Positions 16,862-25,852 of a stretch of DNA of 64,000 nucleotides are shown one piece after another. Position 1 is the first letter of the stretch. The number at the start of each line of letters is the position of its first letter. Source of the stretch: Pseudoxanthomonas dokdonensis (GTDB lineage Bacteria > Pseudomonadota > Gammaproteobacteria > Xanthomonadales > Xanthomonadaceae). The DNA is taken from contig NZ_LDJL01000004.1 in assembly GCF_001431405.1 (NCBI RefSeq), positions 310,001 through 374,000 on the forward strand. Direction: 5' to 3'. The translations under genes were made by a program, and so were the position numbers. The notes under the pieces are model-generated. The model was not told the origin of the DNA and searched no databases. It was given only the letters and a program-made list of their open reading frames with translations.

Positions 16862-19800
16862 ATGGCGGTCAGCAATGAACTTCTAAAGCCGGAATCGGAG
16901 GATGCCTTCGAAGCCATGTGCCACCAGCTTTATCGGCGCATATGGGAAGACGTCGGGTGCGCCAGAGTCGGCAGATCGGGCCAAGCCCAATTCGGCGTAG
17001 ACATCATAGGCACTTATCGCCAGATGCAGATCGGACTTCAGTGTAAGCACTACAACAAGAAGTCCTTCACGCTAAAGACAGTTGCGGACGATATCCATAA
17101 GGCTGAGGCTGCTGGCCTAGCGCTCGGGCATCTAAAATTCGCGACAACGGCTCCCAACGATTCGAAGGTCGTAAGAGAGGTGTTCGAGCTGAGTGAGAAG
17201 CGCCGTGCAGATGGTCGCTTCACTGTCTCGGTGGATTTTTGGGGTGACATCTGTTGTCACCTTCAAATGCATCCAGAAGTTGGCCGGGCGTTCATTACGA
17301 ACTTTCCGGGTGGTGCCCTCGTTACGATTAAAGAGACGGCTGCAGAAACGCTCGAGATCGTGCGTGAAATGCATGCATCGAGCGGAAATTCGCACGAAGA
17401 AGTCATCTCGCTAATCAAAACCGAGTTCGCGCTGAGTCGAGCGCTACCCGTTCCGGACGCCAAAGGTGATGAGGCAGACCCTGCGGTTGTGGCTACACTG
17501 GATTTCGTGCGGGACCGCCTCCGTGAAGGAAGAACGAAGGATGCAAGGAAACTCCTCAGCAAGCTGGGAGAACCTTCGAAGTTTAAAGACCAATTTTCAA
17601 AATTTCGCTGGCACACCAACTTGGCCTCCATTGAACTTGAGGAGGGAAACACGGCGGAGGCCGCTGAAGGCTACCTCCGTGCATTTGAGTTGGCCAAAGA
17701 TAATGAAAAGGCGCTTTCCAATCGGGCACATGCGCTGCTCCTTAAAAGGGACTATGCGGCGGCGCTTGAGGCTTGCAATAACGGTCTGGAGATATTTCCC
17801 GACAGTCATTACTTGTGGTCGCTCTGGCTGCATGCGCAGCACGCGCTTGGAAATGAGAGTCCTGAAGCTGGCGTTCCCGATGGTGTCCGTGATTCACCCG
17901 ATCTGCTTTTTTCCCGCGCGAGGCTGGCTAGCAAGCGGGGGGATTTTGCAGGTGCGCTAGAGTTGCTACGCCTATGTTTAGACACGGATGGTGGATCGTT
18001 TGAGGCAAAGCGCGCCCTCCTTGTAGAGGCGCTCTCGTGGGCCACGCAAGAATCAGTGCATGCGGGGCATTCGCACTTGAGTTCCGAGCAGCGTAGTGGT
18101 CTGAATGAGGCGATTGATCGCTTAGAGCCATTAGAGCAGACACTTTCCTCTATCCAGTCGGAATCTACGTCGCTGGAAATGACCAGCAACGTTGCTATTG
18201 CGCTCTGGCTGTTGGGACAAGATAAGCGCGCGCAGTCGATAGCTGCGATCTTCCTGTCCAGGCATCCGCTTTCAGAAGGCTTGTTGCGGATTCGCCTATC
18301 ACAGCTCGATGAAGACGGTGATATAGCTGCAATCCATAGCTTGACCGATGAGCGATTGGTCCAGTTGACTATGCCAGTGCTGGCAATCCTTGCTGAGGTT
18401 TCAGCCAGAACGGGGAATTGCACGTGGCACGAGTCTATCCAAGCCTGTGTCGAAAAGGTTGAGGCTGACGAGAAGAGACTGCGCGACCTTCGGGTTCTGT
18501 CGTTTCAGGCTGTGTGGTCATCGGGGGAGCGAGATAAGGCTCTGGCGTCCCTAAACGAATACTTGGGGGCTCAGCCAGACCATGTGATGGCGAGAGTTAT
18601 GCTTAGCCAATTCCTGGTTAGGAAGGAGCTGAAGGATGAGGCGGTATCCCAAGCCGTGGCGTGTGTGCGTCAGGTTGAAAGCGATGGGTCGCCGTTCGAA
18701 TTGTTGCAGGTTGCGGACCAGCTATACCGGCTCGATAAGCATGGTATGGCCGGAGCTCTTTATGAGCGACTGGTTGTATATCCGGGCGCGGATGAGCTTA
18801 CGATCCGACTGCTCATTTGTTTGATTGAGACTGACCAACGCCGCAAGGCGAAATCCATACTTGAAAAAATGCCGCCTGCGGATAGACAGGTACCTGCGGT
18901 TCGCCGTATTGAGTGCAATCTTGCGAGGCGCATGGCCGACTGGCCGCGACTGCGCGAACTGCTGGCGGTAGAGAATGAGCGCGTTCCTGATGCTGCAGAT
19001 ATCGGGGTCGCTTTTGCGGGGGCGCTCTACAGGGTCAATGACCACAGTGCTCTGCGTGCGTATCTAGAAAGTGATCCGCGGTTTTCTTCTGCGAAGCCGG
19101 AGGACGAGTTTGAATTTGCAAAGCATCAAGCGGGAGTGGGCCTTTATTCGCTCGCAGTTCGGCGTCTGTATCGTGTTTATCGCGAAAATTCCGACAGTAC
19201 CAAGGTTGCGGGCTATTATCTCAGTCAACTGCTATTGGCTCCAGTAGCTCCTGAGCTGGCGACTCCACTGCAAGTAGCTCCGGGCGTGGCTGTGCTATTG
19301 CGTGACGAGTCGGATGCTTGGTGGGTTGCAATTGATGAGGGAAGGGTGCCTTCAGGTAGTTGGCCCGAGTTGGTGTCACCAGACTCGAGAATGGCTCAAC
19401 AAATAATTGGTCGGAAGCGCGGCGAAAGGCTTTTGCTCGATCGTGGAGTGATTAGGCAAGAAGTCGAGATCGCAGAGTTTAAGTCTATTTTTGCGTTCGC
19501 GGCGGATAAGGCGCATGAGCGAATTCAGGCCTCGGTCTCGCCTGAAGGGCCTTTGTGGAGCTTCAAGGCCTATAAGGAGGACGGTGAGTTAAACCTTGAC
19601 GCGATAGCGAATACTGCTCGCGGGCGTCGTGAGGCGATTGACTGGGCATTCGCTAGCTATCGAGAACATCGATTCCCCATATGTTGTCTGGCTGGATTGA
19701 TAGGGACTGACATCGTCACTCTTGTCTTAGATTGGCCGTACACCGAAGCAAGCTTCTTTGTCGGTATCGGCACGCATGAAGAACGTGACGCTGCAATTTC

Positions 19801-20725
19801 GCTGCTCGAGGCCGGCCAGAGGCGATTCGTCCTTGACCTTGTGGCAATAGTCGAGTTAACACGACATGGCCTCTTTGAGGATGTTGTTAGGCTGATCGGG
19901 CAGCCGCTTATCCCTCAAAGTGCACGAGATGATCTTGTCAACATAATTCAGCTAGCTGACAAGCAACAACCTGTGGCCACAGTAGGCGAGCAGGGTGGCC
20001 GCCTGAGTGTTACTGAGATTACGTCGACATTCCATAAGCAGCGAAATGTTTTGCTGCATTCAATTCTTGCAAATATCGATAGCTGCGAGGTGTGTCCGAC
20101 AGTTGGGCCGGAAGTTATAAGTGAAGAACTTCATAAGGCTTCGCAATTGCTAGACGCGCAAACTATCGATGCGATTTATTTGTGCATCGAGCGAGATGCG
20201 GTTTTAGTGACAGAAGATGGAGGGCTGCGTCTTTTTGCGCCTGCGTTAGGGTTGAAGAGCACAATATGTTTGCAGCCTATTTTTCTGGTTGCATGTGGAC
20301 GAGGGATGCTGGCAAAGGGGAAGTACGCCAAGGTTGTTGCCGAAAAAATCCAGCGAAATCATGATTTCGTCAGCGTTAGGGCGGAGGACCTTTTGCTTCT
20401 GGCCAACCAGGATGTATCTAAGGTCTCGGGTGATGCCCGCGCGGCACTGGAGACATTTAGACGGCCGTCAATTGACTTCATTTCGGCGGTTAAAGTGGCA
20501 GCCGAATTCCTGCGGGCGGCCATGACCACATTGCCGCCGGGCATTGTTGGGGATTACAGCAAGCTCGTCTACGATGTTCTCGTAAGCGACAGGCCAGATT
20601 CAGAGGGTGCGGTCAAAGACGCTCTTGCTGTTCTGCTGCAAAGGTGTTTTGGCAGAAATGGACGTCGATTGAATTCGCGTGATCGGCGTAGGTTTGGAGG
20701 CCTTCTAGAAAGAAGGGCCAAGTAG
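16862..20725 (+). CDS. Nuclease-TPR-GreAB-C-like-PIN multidomain protein, putative conflict/defence system
   Basis: A 1287-residue protein. Residues ~10-135 look like a PD-(D/E)xK nuclease: Glu17 in EDAFEAMCHQLY, Asp47 in FGVDIIG, and Gln60-Cys61-Lys62 in IGLQCKHY. Residues ~205-790 are degenerate TPR-type helical repeats (NLASIELEEGNTAEAAEGYLRAF is clearest). Residues ~805-880 resemble the GreA/GreB C-terminal domain (SPDSRMAQQIIGRKRGERL, 839-857). Residues ~985-1150 look like a PIN RNase: Asp992 in FVLDLVAIVELTRHG and Asp1119 in LVTEDGGLRLF. The tail is Arg-rich. No signal peptide or membrane helix. GC is visibly low. From memory, this order matches predicted 'TPR-GreAB-C-PIN' conflict systems. 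Function is inference; the reading frame is intact. Confidence 0.85.
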   Translation: MAVSNELLKPESEDAFEAMCHQLYRRIWEDVGCARVGRSGQAQFGVDIIGTYRQMQIGLQCKHYNKKSFTLKTVADDIHKAEAAGLALGHLKFATTAPNDSKVVREVFELSEKRRADGRFTVSVDFWGDICCHLQMHPEVGRAFITNFPGGALVTIKETAAETLEIVREMHASSGNSHEEVISLIKTEFALSRALPVPDAKGDEADPAVVATLDFVRDRLREGRTKDARKLLSKLGEPSKFKDQFSKFRWHTNLASIELEEGNTAEAAEGYLRAFELAKDNEKALSNRAHALLLKRDYAAALEACNNGLEIFPDSHYLWSLWLHAQHALGNESPEAGVPDGVRDSPDLLFSRARLASKRGDFAGALELLRLCLDTDGGSFEAKRALLVEALSWATQESVHAGHSHLSSEQRSGLNEAIDRLEPLEQTLSSIQSESTSLEMTSNVAIALWLLGQDKRAQSIAAIFLSRHPLSEGLLRIRLSQLDEDGDIAAIHSLTDERLVQLTMPVLAILAEVSARTGNCTWHESIQACVEKVEADEKRLRDLRVLSFQAVWSSGERDKALASLNEYLGAQPDHVMARVMLSQFLVRKELKDEAVSQAVACVRQVESDGSPFELLQVADQLYRLDKHGMAGALYERLVVYPGADELTIRLLICLIETDQRRKAKSILEKMPPADRQVPAVRRIECNLARRMADWPRLRELLAVENERVPDAADIGVAFAGALYRVNDHSALRAYLESDPRFSSAKPEDEFEFAKHQAGVGLYSLAVRRLYRVYRENSDSTKVAGYYLSQLLLAPVAPELATPLQVAPGVAVLLRDESDAWWVAIDEGRVPSGSWPELVSPDSRMAQQIIGRKRGERLLLDRGVIRQEVEIAEFKSIFAFAADKAHERIQASVSPEGPLWSFKAYKEDGELNLDAIANTARGRREAIDWAFASYREHRFPICCLAGLIGTDIVTLVLDWPYTEASFFVGIGTHEERDAAISLLEAGQRRFVLDLVAIVELTRHGLFEDVVRLIGQPLIPQSARDDLVNIIQLADKQQPVATVGEQGGRLSVTEITSTFHKQRNVLLHSILANIDSCEVCPTVGPEVISEELHKASQLLDAQTIDAIYLCIERDAVLVTEDGGLRLFAPALGLKSTICLQPIFLVACGRGMLAKGKYAKVVAEKIQRNHDFVSVRAEDLLLLANQDVSKVSGDARAALETFRRPSIDFISAVKVAAEFLRAAMTTLPPGIVGDYSKLVYDVLVSDRPDSEGAVKDALAVLLQRCFGRNGRRLNSRDRRRFGGLLERRAK

Positions 20726-20993
20726 GACGCAGGCCACGCTAGCGGCCATTGGGCGTTTAGCGCAGGCTCGCCGGTACCCCTGTGGCGACCAAGTTGTGCG
20801 TGCGCTCCCAGCGGCGCCCTACCGCGTTACGGTGCCGGTCCAACGGCAATGACAAGTGAATCGCCCCGGGTTCACTAGACATCTCCAAGTCGTACATTAC
20901 GACAATCACGGAGGTGTGTAAGAGTGGCAAGCGGGCTTCGTCTTTACGGCAACTCGTTCGATCAGGTACTGCTGTCACAGCGCACTCCACCCC
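20726..20993. other. Unassigned 268-bp stretch after the accessory gene
   Basis: No convincing gene. A 77-codon minus-strand frame (20757-20990) has no ribosome site or family match. The segment around 20857-20876 (GTGAATCGCCCCGGGTTCAC) is nearly palindromic and resembles, from memory, ends of some IS3-family elements, so a mobile-element remnant is possible. No second copy of the tRNA-Ser 3' end was seen here. Confidence 0.4.
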
Positions 20994-21215
20994 TCAAGCC
21001 GTCCGCCGCATCATTCCCTGGAACAGGCGCCATTTGCCGTCGCCGCCTTCGACATTGATGGCGTAGCCGAGCCCCTGCTGCTCGCGTTGCTGGGCGAGTT
21101 TGACGGCGTAGCTCAGCGCCGCGCCAGGGGTGGGGAAGTGCAACGGTGCCGATTCGTTGATGGACAACTGGTACGTCCCATCCGCGGCGGGGAGATGGGG
21201 CAGGTCGAAGGTCAT
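20994..21215 (-). CDS. Small conserved-looking protein of unknown function
   Basis: A 73-residue cytoplasmic protein, read from the ATG at 21215; a GTG one codon earlier is also possible. A GAGGGAA sequence lies about 12 bases upstream. The composition is balanced for a high-GC genome, with DGTYQLSINESAPLHF, a helix (PGAALSYAVKLAQQREQQG) and a closing strand pair (YAINVEGGDGKWRLFQGMM). This alternation looks like a real small alpha/beta fold. No family is recognised with certainty. It lies divergent from the response-regulator gene. Confidence 0.62.
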   Translation of the reverse strand: MTFDLPHLPAADGTYQLSINESAPLHFPTPGAALSYAVKLAQQREQQGLGYAINVEGGDGKWRLFQGMMRRTA

Positions 21216-21418
21216 CACTGGGCGTCGTTCCCTCTTGCCATCGTTGGCTCACCCTACCCAGCGGGGCGTGAGGCTTCCGTGCAAAGGCGGGCCGGCGCCG
21301 CCACCACGGTGTGCTGCGGACACGCCGTTCAGCGGCGATCTAGACAAAATGTTAGTTGCGGGGTCGAGGGCCCCGGAATACGCTGGCGGGCGAGCATCCG
21401 CTCGGGGAACAGGCAGGT

Positions 21419-22066
21419 ATGACAATCAAGGTTTTCCTGGTCGACGATCATGCATTGGTTCGCGCCGGCATGAAGATGATCCTGGCCAAGGAAATGGATA
21501 TCGAGGTGGTTGGCGAAGCCGACAGCGGCGAGGAAGCACTGCCGCTGATCCGCCAGCTACGGCCGGACGTGGTGCTGTGTGACCTGCATCTGCCTGGCTA
21601 CAGCGGGCTGGAAGTGACTGAACGCATCGTCCACGGCGGCAACGAATGCCGGGTCATCATCGTGTCAGTGCTGGAAGATGGCCCGTTGCCCAAGCGTCTG
21701 CTGGAAGCCGGTGCTTCCGGCTACATCGGCAAGGCCGGAGACGCCGAAGAACTGGTCCGTGCGGTGCGCGACGTGGCCCGCGGCAAGCGCTATCTGGGCG
21801 CCAACGTGGCGCAGAACCTGGCGCTGTCGAGCATGGGCGGCGAGGGCTCACCATTCGATGCGCTGTCGCCGCGTGAGCTGGAAGTGGCGATGCTGATGGT
21901 GCAGGGACTGCGCCAGGACGATATCGCCAAACGACTGAGCCTGAGCGCCAAGACGGTCAGCACCCACAAGACCCGCCTGTTCGACAAGACCGGTGTCAAC
22001 GACACGATTGCATTGGCGCGGCTGGCGGCGCAGTACGGGCTGCTGGACCCGTTCCGTTCGTTGTAG
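21419..22066 (+). CDS. gacA: GacA/UvrY-like response regulator
   Basis: A 215-residue NarL-type response regulator. The receiver domain (~1-120) has the acidic pair Asp9-Asp10, phospho-acceptor Asp55 in VVLCDLHLPGYSG, and Lys in GASGYIGKAG. The LuxR-type helix-turn-helix lies at ~147-195 (LSPRELEVAMLMVQGL, then AKRLSLSAKTVSTHKTRLF). Spacing and the AKTVSTHK recognition helix resemble GacA/UvrY, which activates CsrA-antagonist small RNAs together with a GacS/BarA kinase. I chose the ATG at 21419; the frame is open upstream. In most GacA operons uvrC follows, but here rne converges instead, so the symbol is tentative. Confidence 0.82.
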   Translation: MTIKVFLVDDHALVRAGMKMILAKEMDIEVVGEADSGEEALPLIRQLRPDVVLCDLHLPGYSGLEVTERIVHGGNECRVIIVSVLEDGPLPKRLLEAGASGYIGKAGDAEELVRAVRDVARGKRYLGANVAQNLALSSMGGEGSPFDALSPRELEVAMLMVQGLRQDDIAKRLSLSAKTVSTHKTRLFDKTGVNDTIALARLAAQYGLLDPFRSL

Positions 22067-22100
22067 ATCCCACCCGGTCCAGCCGGAGAGCACCGCACAA

Positions 22101-22127
22101 AAACAAAACGGCCGCATTGCGGCCGTT
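22101..22127 (-). terminator. Intrinsic terminator of rne
   Basis: Stem AACGGCCGC / GCGGCCGTT with a short loop (22107-22127). On the minus strand it is followed by TTTTGTTTTTG. It lies 24 bp after the rne stop. On the plus strand it may also terminate gacA, with a weaker T-rich tail (TTCTGCTT). Confidence 0.85.
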
Positions 22128-22150
22128 CTGCTTGGTGGACGCGGGGTGCG

Positions 22151-25100
22151 TCAGCGCTCGCTGTTGCCTTCAAGCGGGGGCTTGGCGGCCTGCACGGGCT
22201 GGCTGGCATCGACCTCGTCTTCCGATTCGGCGTCAGCATCAACCTCGATGACCGGTTGCGGCTTGGGCATGACCGGCTCGAACAGGCTGCGGGTCACCGA
22301 GGCCGGGGTGTCGACATCGGCGACGAAGAACAGCGAACCGGTGGTGCCGCGCGCCGCCGCCGGAGTCGCCGGAGCTGCCGGAGCTGCCGGAGCTGCCGGA
22401 GCTGCCGGAGCTGCCGGAGCCGGAACAGCCGGAGCAGCCGGAGCAGCCGGAGCAGGAGCCTCCGCAGCAGCAGCCGGAGCCGCCTGCGGGGCCACGACGT
22501 CAGGCACGACCGCCGCCTGACCGGTGGTCGACGCTGCGTCCTGCATGTCGGCCAACGCCGCCTGTTGCACCGGCGCGACTTCACTCACCGCAGCCGCGGT
22601 GGCGGTTTCGACCACCGGGGCAATCGCTGCCGCTTCGGATTGCACGCTGTCGGCAATCTGCTGCTTCTGCGACGGTGACAACGAGGCCTCAACCGGTTTC
22701 GCCACGACCGCGACCGAAGCCACTGCCGCTGCTGCGGCAGCCATCGGCTTGTCGTTGGCGGGGGCGGCATCCTGGCGTTGCGTGGCAGCCGCTTGCGCCG
22801 GTGCTGCTTCGGCGGGCTGCACGGGCTGTGCCTGCTCCTGCTTGTCAGCGGACAGCTTGCGTTCGCCGTGCTGCGCGGTCTCGGCGTTGTCCGCACGCGG
22901 TGCACGCGGGCGGGGATTGCGCGGCGGGTTGCCGGTGTTGGCGTTCACCGCCTCGTCGTCGAAATCGAACTCGGGCTGGGAACGGCTGACCGCCACCTTG
23001 TTTTCATCTTCCGGCAGGTCGTTGTCGCTATCGTTGTCATTCTCGCCATTGCCGCTGTTCTCGGCGTTGCCGCGACGACGACGACGGCCACCGCGACGAC
23101 CGCGACGGCGGCGACCGGTACCTTCGCCGCTGCCGTTATCGGCGTTGTTGCCTTCCTGGGCCTCATCACCGGCAGCGGTCGCGGCCTTGGCCGTTTCCTG
23201 GCTTTCGGTGGCGGCGATCGGTGCGGTTTTTTCTTCCTGGCCGGGGGCGACGACCGCAGCGGCGGCGGTTGCCAACGCAGCCGTGGTTTCGACGGCGCTG
23301 GTTTCATCCAGCTTGGCCTCGTTCTGGCGCGGCTGGCGGCCGGGCTGCGGCGCTTTCTGGCTGGTTGCGTCGGCGTTGCGCGGCTGACGCGGCGGCTTGG
23401 CGGCCTTGGCCTGGCCCTGCTTGGGCTCGTTGCGCGGCGGCTTCTGCTGGGCGGCGTTGGCGTTCTGGCTGTCGGCCTGCTTGCTGCCGCGCTCATCGCG
23501 ACGGCCTTCGGGCTTGCCGGCATTGCCGCCACGTGTCTTGTTGCGATCGCCACGATCGTTGCGTTCACCGCGCTCGTTGCGACCGTCGCGACGGCCATTG
23601 CCGCCGCGGTCAGAGCGCTCGTTGCGATTGCGCGCATCCTGCTGGCCGCGCTGGTTAGCCGATTGCGGAGCCGGGCTTTCGGCGCCGCCAAGCAGACGCT
23701 TGAACCAACCGATGACGCCACCGCTGACTGGAGCGGCGATCGGCGCAGCCGCGACCGGTGCTGGTGCTGGCGCTGGCGCGACTTCGCGCGGTTCGCGCAG
23801 CGGGGCAGGCGAGGAGTGCTTGACCTGGGTCACTGCCGGTGCCGGCGGGATGTTGAGCTGGGCCTTGGTCAGCGCGTGCACCGGCAACTTGCGCGGCGTG
23901 CCACGCTGGTAGCTGGGGCGGCTGGATTCTTCGCCCAGTTCGTTCTCGCGGACGCGGGTGACTTCGTAGTGCGGCGTGTGCAGGGCTTCATCGGCGACGA
24001 TGACGATGGGCGCTTCATGGCGCTTTTCGATTTCACGCAGCGCGCCGCGCTTCTCGTTGAGCAGGAAGTTGGCGATCTCCACCGGCGCCTGTACCAGCAC
24101 CTGTCCGGTGTTTTCCTTCATCGCGTGTTCTTCGGCGACGCGGATGATCGACAGCGACAGCGACTCGACGCTGCGCATGCGGCCATGGCCATCGCAGCGC
24201 GGGCAGACGATCTGGCTGGATTCGCCCAGCGACGGACGCAGCCGCTGGCGGCTCATTTCCATCAGGCCGAAGCGCGAGATGCGGCCCAGCTGCACGCGCG
24301 CGCGGTCGTACTTGAGCGCGTTCTGCAGGCGGTTCTCGACTTCGCGCTGGTGCTTGTTGGAGGACATGTCGATGAAGTCGATGACCACCAGGCCGCCCAG
24401 GTCACGCAGGCGCAGCTGGCGGGCAACCTCGTCGGCGGCTTCCAGGTTGGTGTGGAAGGCGGTCTCTTCGATGTCGCCACCCTTGGTCGCGCGTGCCGAG
24501 TTGACGTCGATCGCGGTCAGCGCTTCGGTCTGGTCGACGACAATCGAGCCGCCGGACGGCAGACGCACGTTGCGTTCGTAGGCGCCTTCGATCTGCGATT
24601 CGATCTGGAAGCGGTTGAACAGCGGGATGTCGTCTTTGTAATGCTTGAGCTTGCGCAGGTTGTGCGGCATCACCTGTTCCATGAACTCGCGGGCGGTTTC
24701 ATGGAGTTCTTCGGTATCGACCAGGATTTCACCGACGTCCGAGCGCAGGTAGTCGCGCAGGGCACGCACGATCAGGCGGGATTCCTGGTACAGCAGGAAC
24801 GGTGCCGGCTTGACCAGCGCCGCTTCGGCAATCGCCTTCCAGACCTGCAGCAGGTAATCCAGATCCCATTGCAGCTCTTCGGCATCGCGGCCGACGCCGG
24901 CGGTGCGGATGATGACGCCCATGTCATCGGGAATGGTCAGTGCGTCCATGGCCTGCTTGAGGGCAGCACGATCGTCGCCTTCGATGCGCCGCGATACGCC
25001 ACCGGCGGTGGGCGAATTGGGCATCAGCACCATGTAGCGGCCGGCCAGCGAGATGAACGTGGTCAGCGCCGCGCCCTTGTTGCCGCGTTCGTCCTTGTCG

Positions 25101-25408
25101 ACTTGGACCACCACTTCCTGGCCTTCGCGCAACAGCTCGCGCAGGCCGGCCTTGTTGTGGTCGACCCCGGCCTGGTAATAGTCGCGGGAGATTTCCTTCA
25201 GCGGCAGGAAGCCGTGGCGTTCGGCACCGTATTCAACGAATGCCGCTTCGAGCGATGGTTCAAGGCGGGTAATCCGGCCCTTGTAGATGTTGGACTTCTT
25301 CTGTTCCTTTGACGGCTGTTCGATATCGATGTCGTACAGGTTCTGACCGTCAACAATGGCTACGCGCAGTTCTTCTTCCTGCGTCGCATTGATCAACATG
25401 CGTTTCAT
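22151..25408 (-). CDS. rne: Ribonuclease E
   Basis: A 1085-residue endoribonuclease that starts mRNA decay and processes rRNA and tRNA at the inner membrane. Residues 1-~510 are the catalytic half: S1 domain ([22 protein letters not shown]), DNase-I-like part with Asp301 ([10 protein letters not shown]) and Asp344 (VVIDFIDM), and the zinc link Cys402-x-x-Cys405 (CPRCDGHG). Residues ~510-1085 are a disordered scaffold, with an Arg/Asn/Gly-rich RNA-binding part (~590-660), Arg-rich [15 protein letters not shown] (~770), and Ala/Pro repeats (~985-1020). Start [10 protein letters not shown] follows AGGAA. A long leader upstream suggests autoregulation as in other gammaproteobacteria. Confidence 0.97.
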   Translation of the reverse strand: MKRMLINATQEEELRVAIVDGQNLYDIDIEQPSKEQKKSNIYKGRITRLEPSLEAAFVEYGAERHGFLPLKEISRDYYQAGVDHNKAGLRELLREGQEVVVQVDKDERGNKGAALTTFISLAGRYMVLMPNSPTAGGVSRRIEGDDRAALKQAMDALTIPDDMGVIIRTAGVGRDAEELQWDLDYLLQVWKAIAEAALVKPAPFLLYQESRLIVRALRDYLRSDVGEILVDTEELHETAREFMEQVMPHNLRKLKHYKDDIPLFNRFQIESQIEGAYERNVRLPSGGSIVVDQTEALTAIDVNSARATKGGDIEETAFHTNLEAADEVARQLRLRDLGGLVVIDFIDMSSNKHQREVENRLQNALKYDRARVQLGRISRFGLMEMSRQRLRPSLGESSQIVCPRCDGHGRMRSVESLSLSIIRVAEEHAMKENTGQVLVQAPVEIANFLLNEKRGALREIEKRHEAPIVIVADEALHTPHYEVTRVRENELGEESSRPSYQRGTPRKLPVHALTKAQLNIPPAPAVTQVKHSSPAPLREPREVAPAPAPAPVAAAPIAAPVSGGVIGWFKRLLGGAESPAPQSANQRGQQDARNRNERSDRGGNGRRDGRNERGERNDRGDRNKTRGGNAGKPEGRRDERGSKQADSQNANAAQQKPPRNEPKQGQAKAAKPPRQPRNADATSQKAPQPGRQPRQNEAKLDETSAVETTAALATAAAAVVAPGQEEKTAPIAATESQETAKAATAAGDEAQEGNNADNGSGEGTGRRRRGRRGGRRRRRGNAENSGNGENDNDSDNDLPEDENKVAVSRSQPEFDFDDEAVNANTGNPPRNPRPRAPRADNAETAQHGERKLSADKQEQAQPVQPAEAAPAQAAATQRQDAAPANDKPMAAAAAAVASVAVVAKPVEASLSPSQKQQIADSVQSEAAAIAPVVETATAAAVSEVAPVQQAALADMQDAASTTGQAAVVPDVVAPQAAPAAAAEAPAPAAPAAPAVPAPAAPAAPAAPAAPAAPATPAAARGTTGSLFFVADVDTPASVTRSLFEPVMPKPQPVIEVDADAESEDEVDASQPVQAAKPPLEGNSER
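22360..22455. repeat. Tandem CCGGAGCTG repeat inside rne
   Basis: A near-perfect 9-bp tandem array followed by CCGGAGCAG variants. On the coding strand it encodes an Ala-Ala-Pro repeat near the RNase E C-terminus. Its copy number is likely to vary between strains, and the length is in frame, so changes would only alter the linker. Confidence 0.9.
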
Positions 25409-25852
25409 GTTTGCGTTCCTCGCGCGCTTCTACCGCGCGGAACGCCATGGCGTTTCGCCTCTGGCACCACTCCCTCGTGAGAGGCAGCTCCACGTAAGAG
25501 CTGTTTTGCCCCTGCGCAAGCGCAGCAGGCCAGTTGGTTGTCCAGCGCTGCAACACCACGGCAGGCCGCGGGAGCGCTTGTTACAAATTAAAATGCTACG
25601 GGCCGGTGGCCGCGTCCGTTGCCGGATGCGCCACGCGGGACATGTTCAGCTCCAGCGTCTGACACACTGGGCGGTATCCGGGCCTGCCGGTTAGCCGCTA
25701 ACATGGCCGCCCCTGAGGCGGTGGTCGCGCACTGCACCGGAATCGCGGAAAGCTGGGCTTCTGGCCCACAACCCCGTTAAAGCGGGTTGTATAACTCCCA
25801 GCGAAATCAAACCCTTATCTCGCTCGGCGAGTGTATCAGAATAAAGTGACAC
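25409..25852. other. rne-rluC divergent intergenic region and rne leader
   Basis: No gene seen in 444 bp. It must hold the promoters of rne (minus) and rluC (plus). On the minus strand a TTTAAT (-10-like, 25592-25587) would give a leader near 180 nt, containing inverted segments such as CTCCCTCGTGAGAGG and GGCGAAACGCC before the ribosome site. The -35 is not clear. RNase E leaders in enteric bacteria fold and mediate autoregulation; similar function here is inference. Confidence 0.5.

Noticed and set aside
20757-20990. 77-codon minus-strand frame next to the accessory gene
   Set aside because: No ribosome site, no recognisable fold, and it contains the IS-end-like palindrome.
20700-21000. 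Second tRNA-Ser 3' end as an attachment-site duplicate
   Set aside because: Searched by eye for GGTTCGAATCC plus the acceptor strand; only a chance CCCGGGTTCAC was seen, without the remaining bases.
22778-25312. 844-codon plus-strand open frame
   Set aside because: Shadow of rne; translation shows no domain and the opposite strand carries all RNase E motifs.
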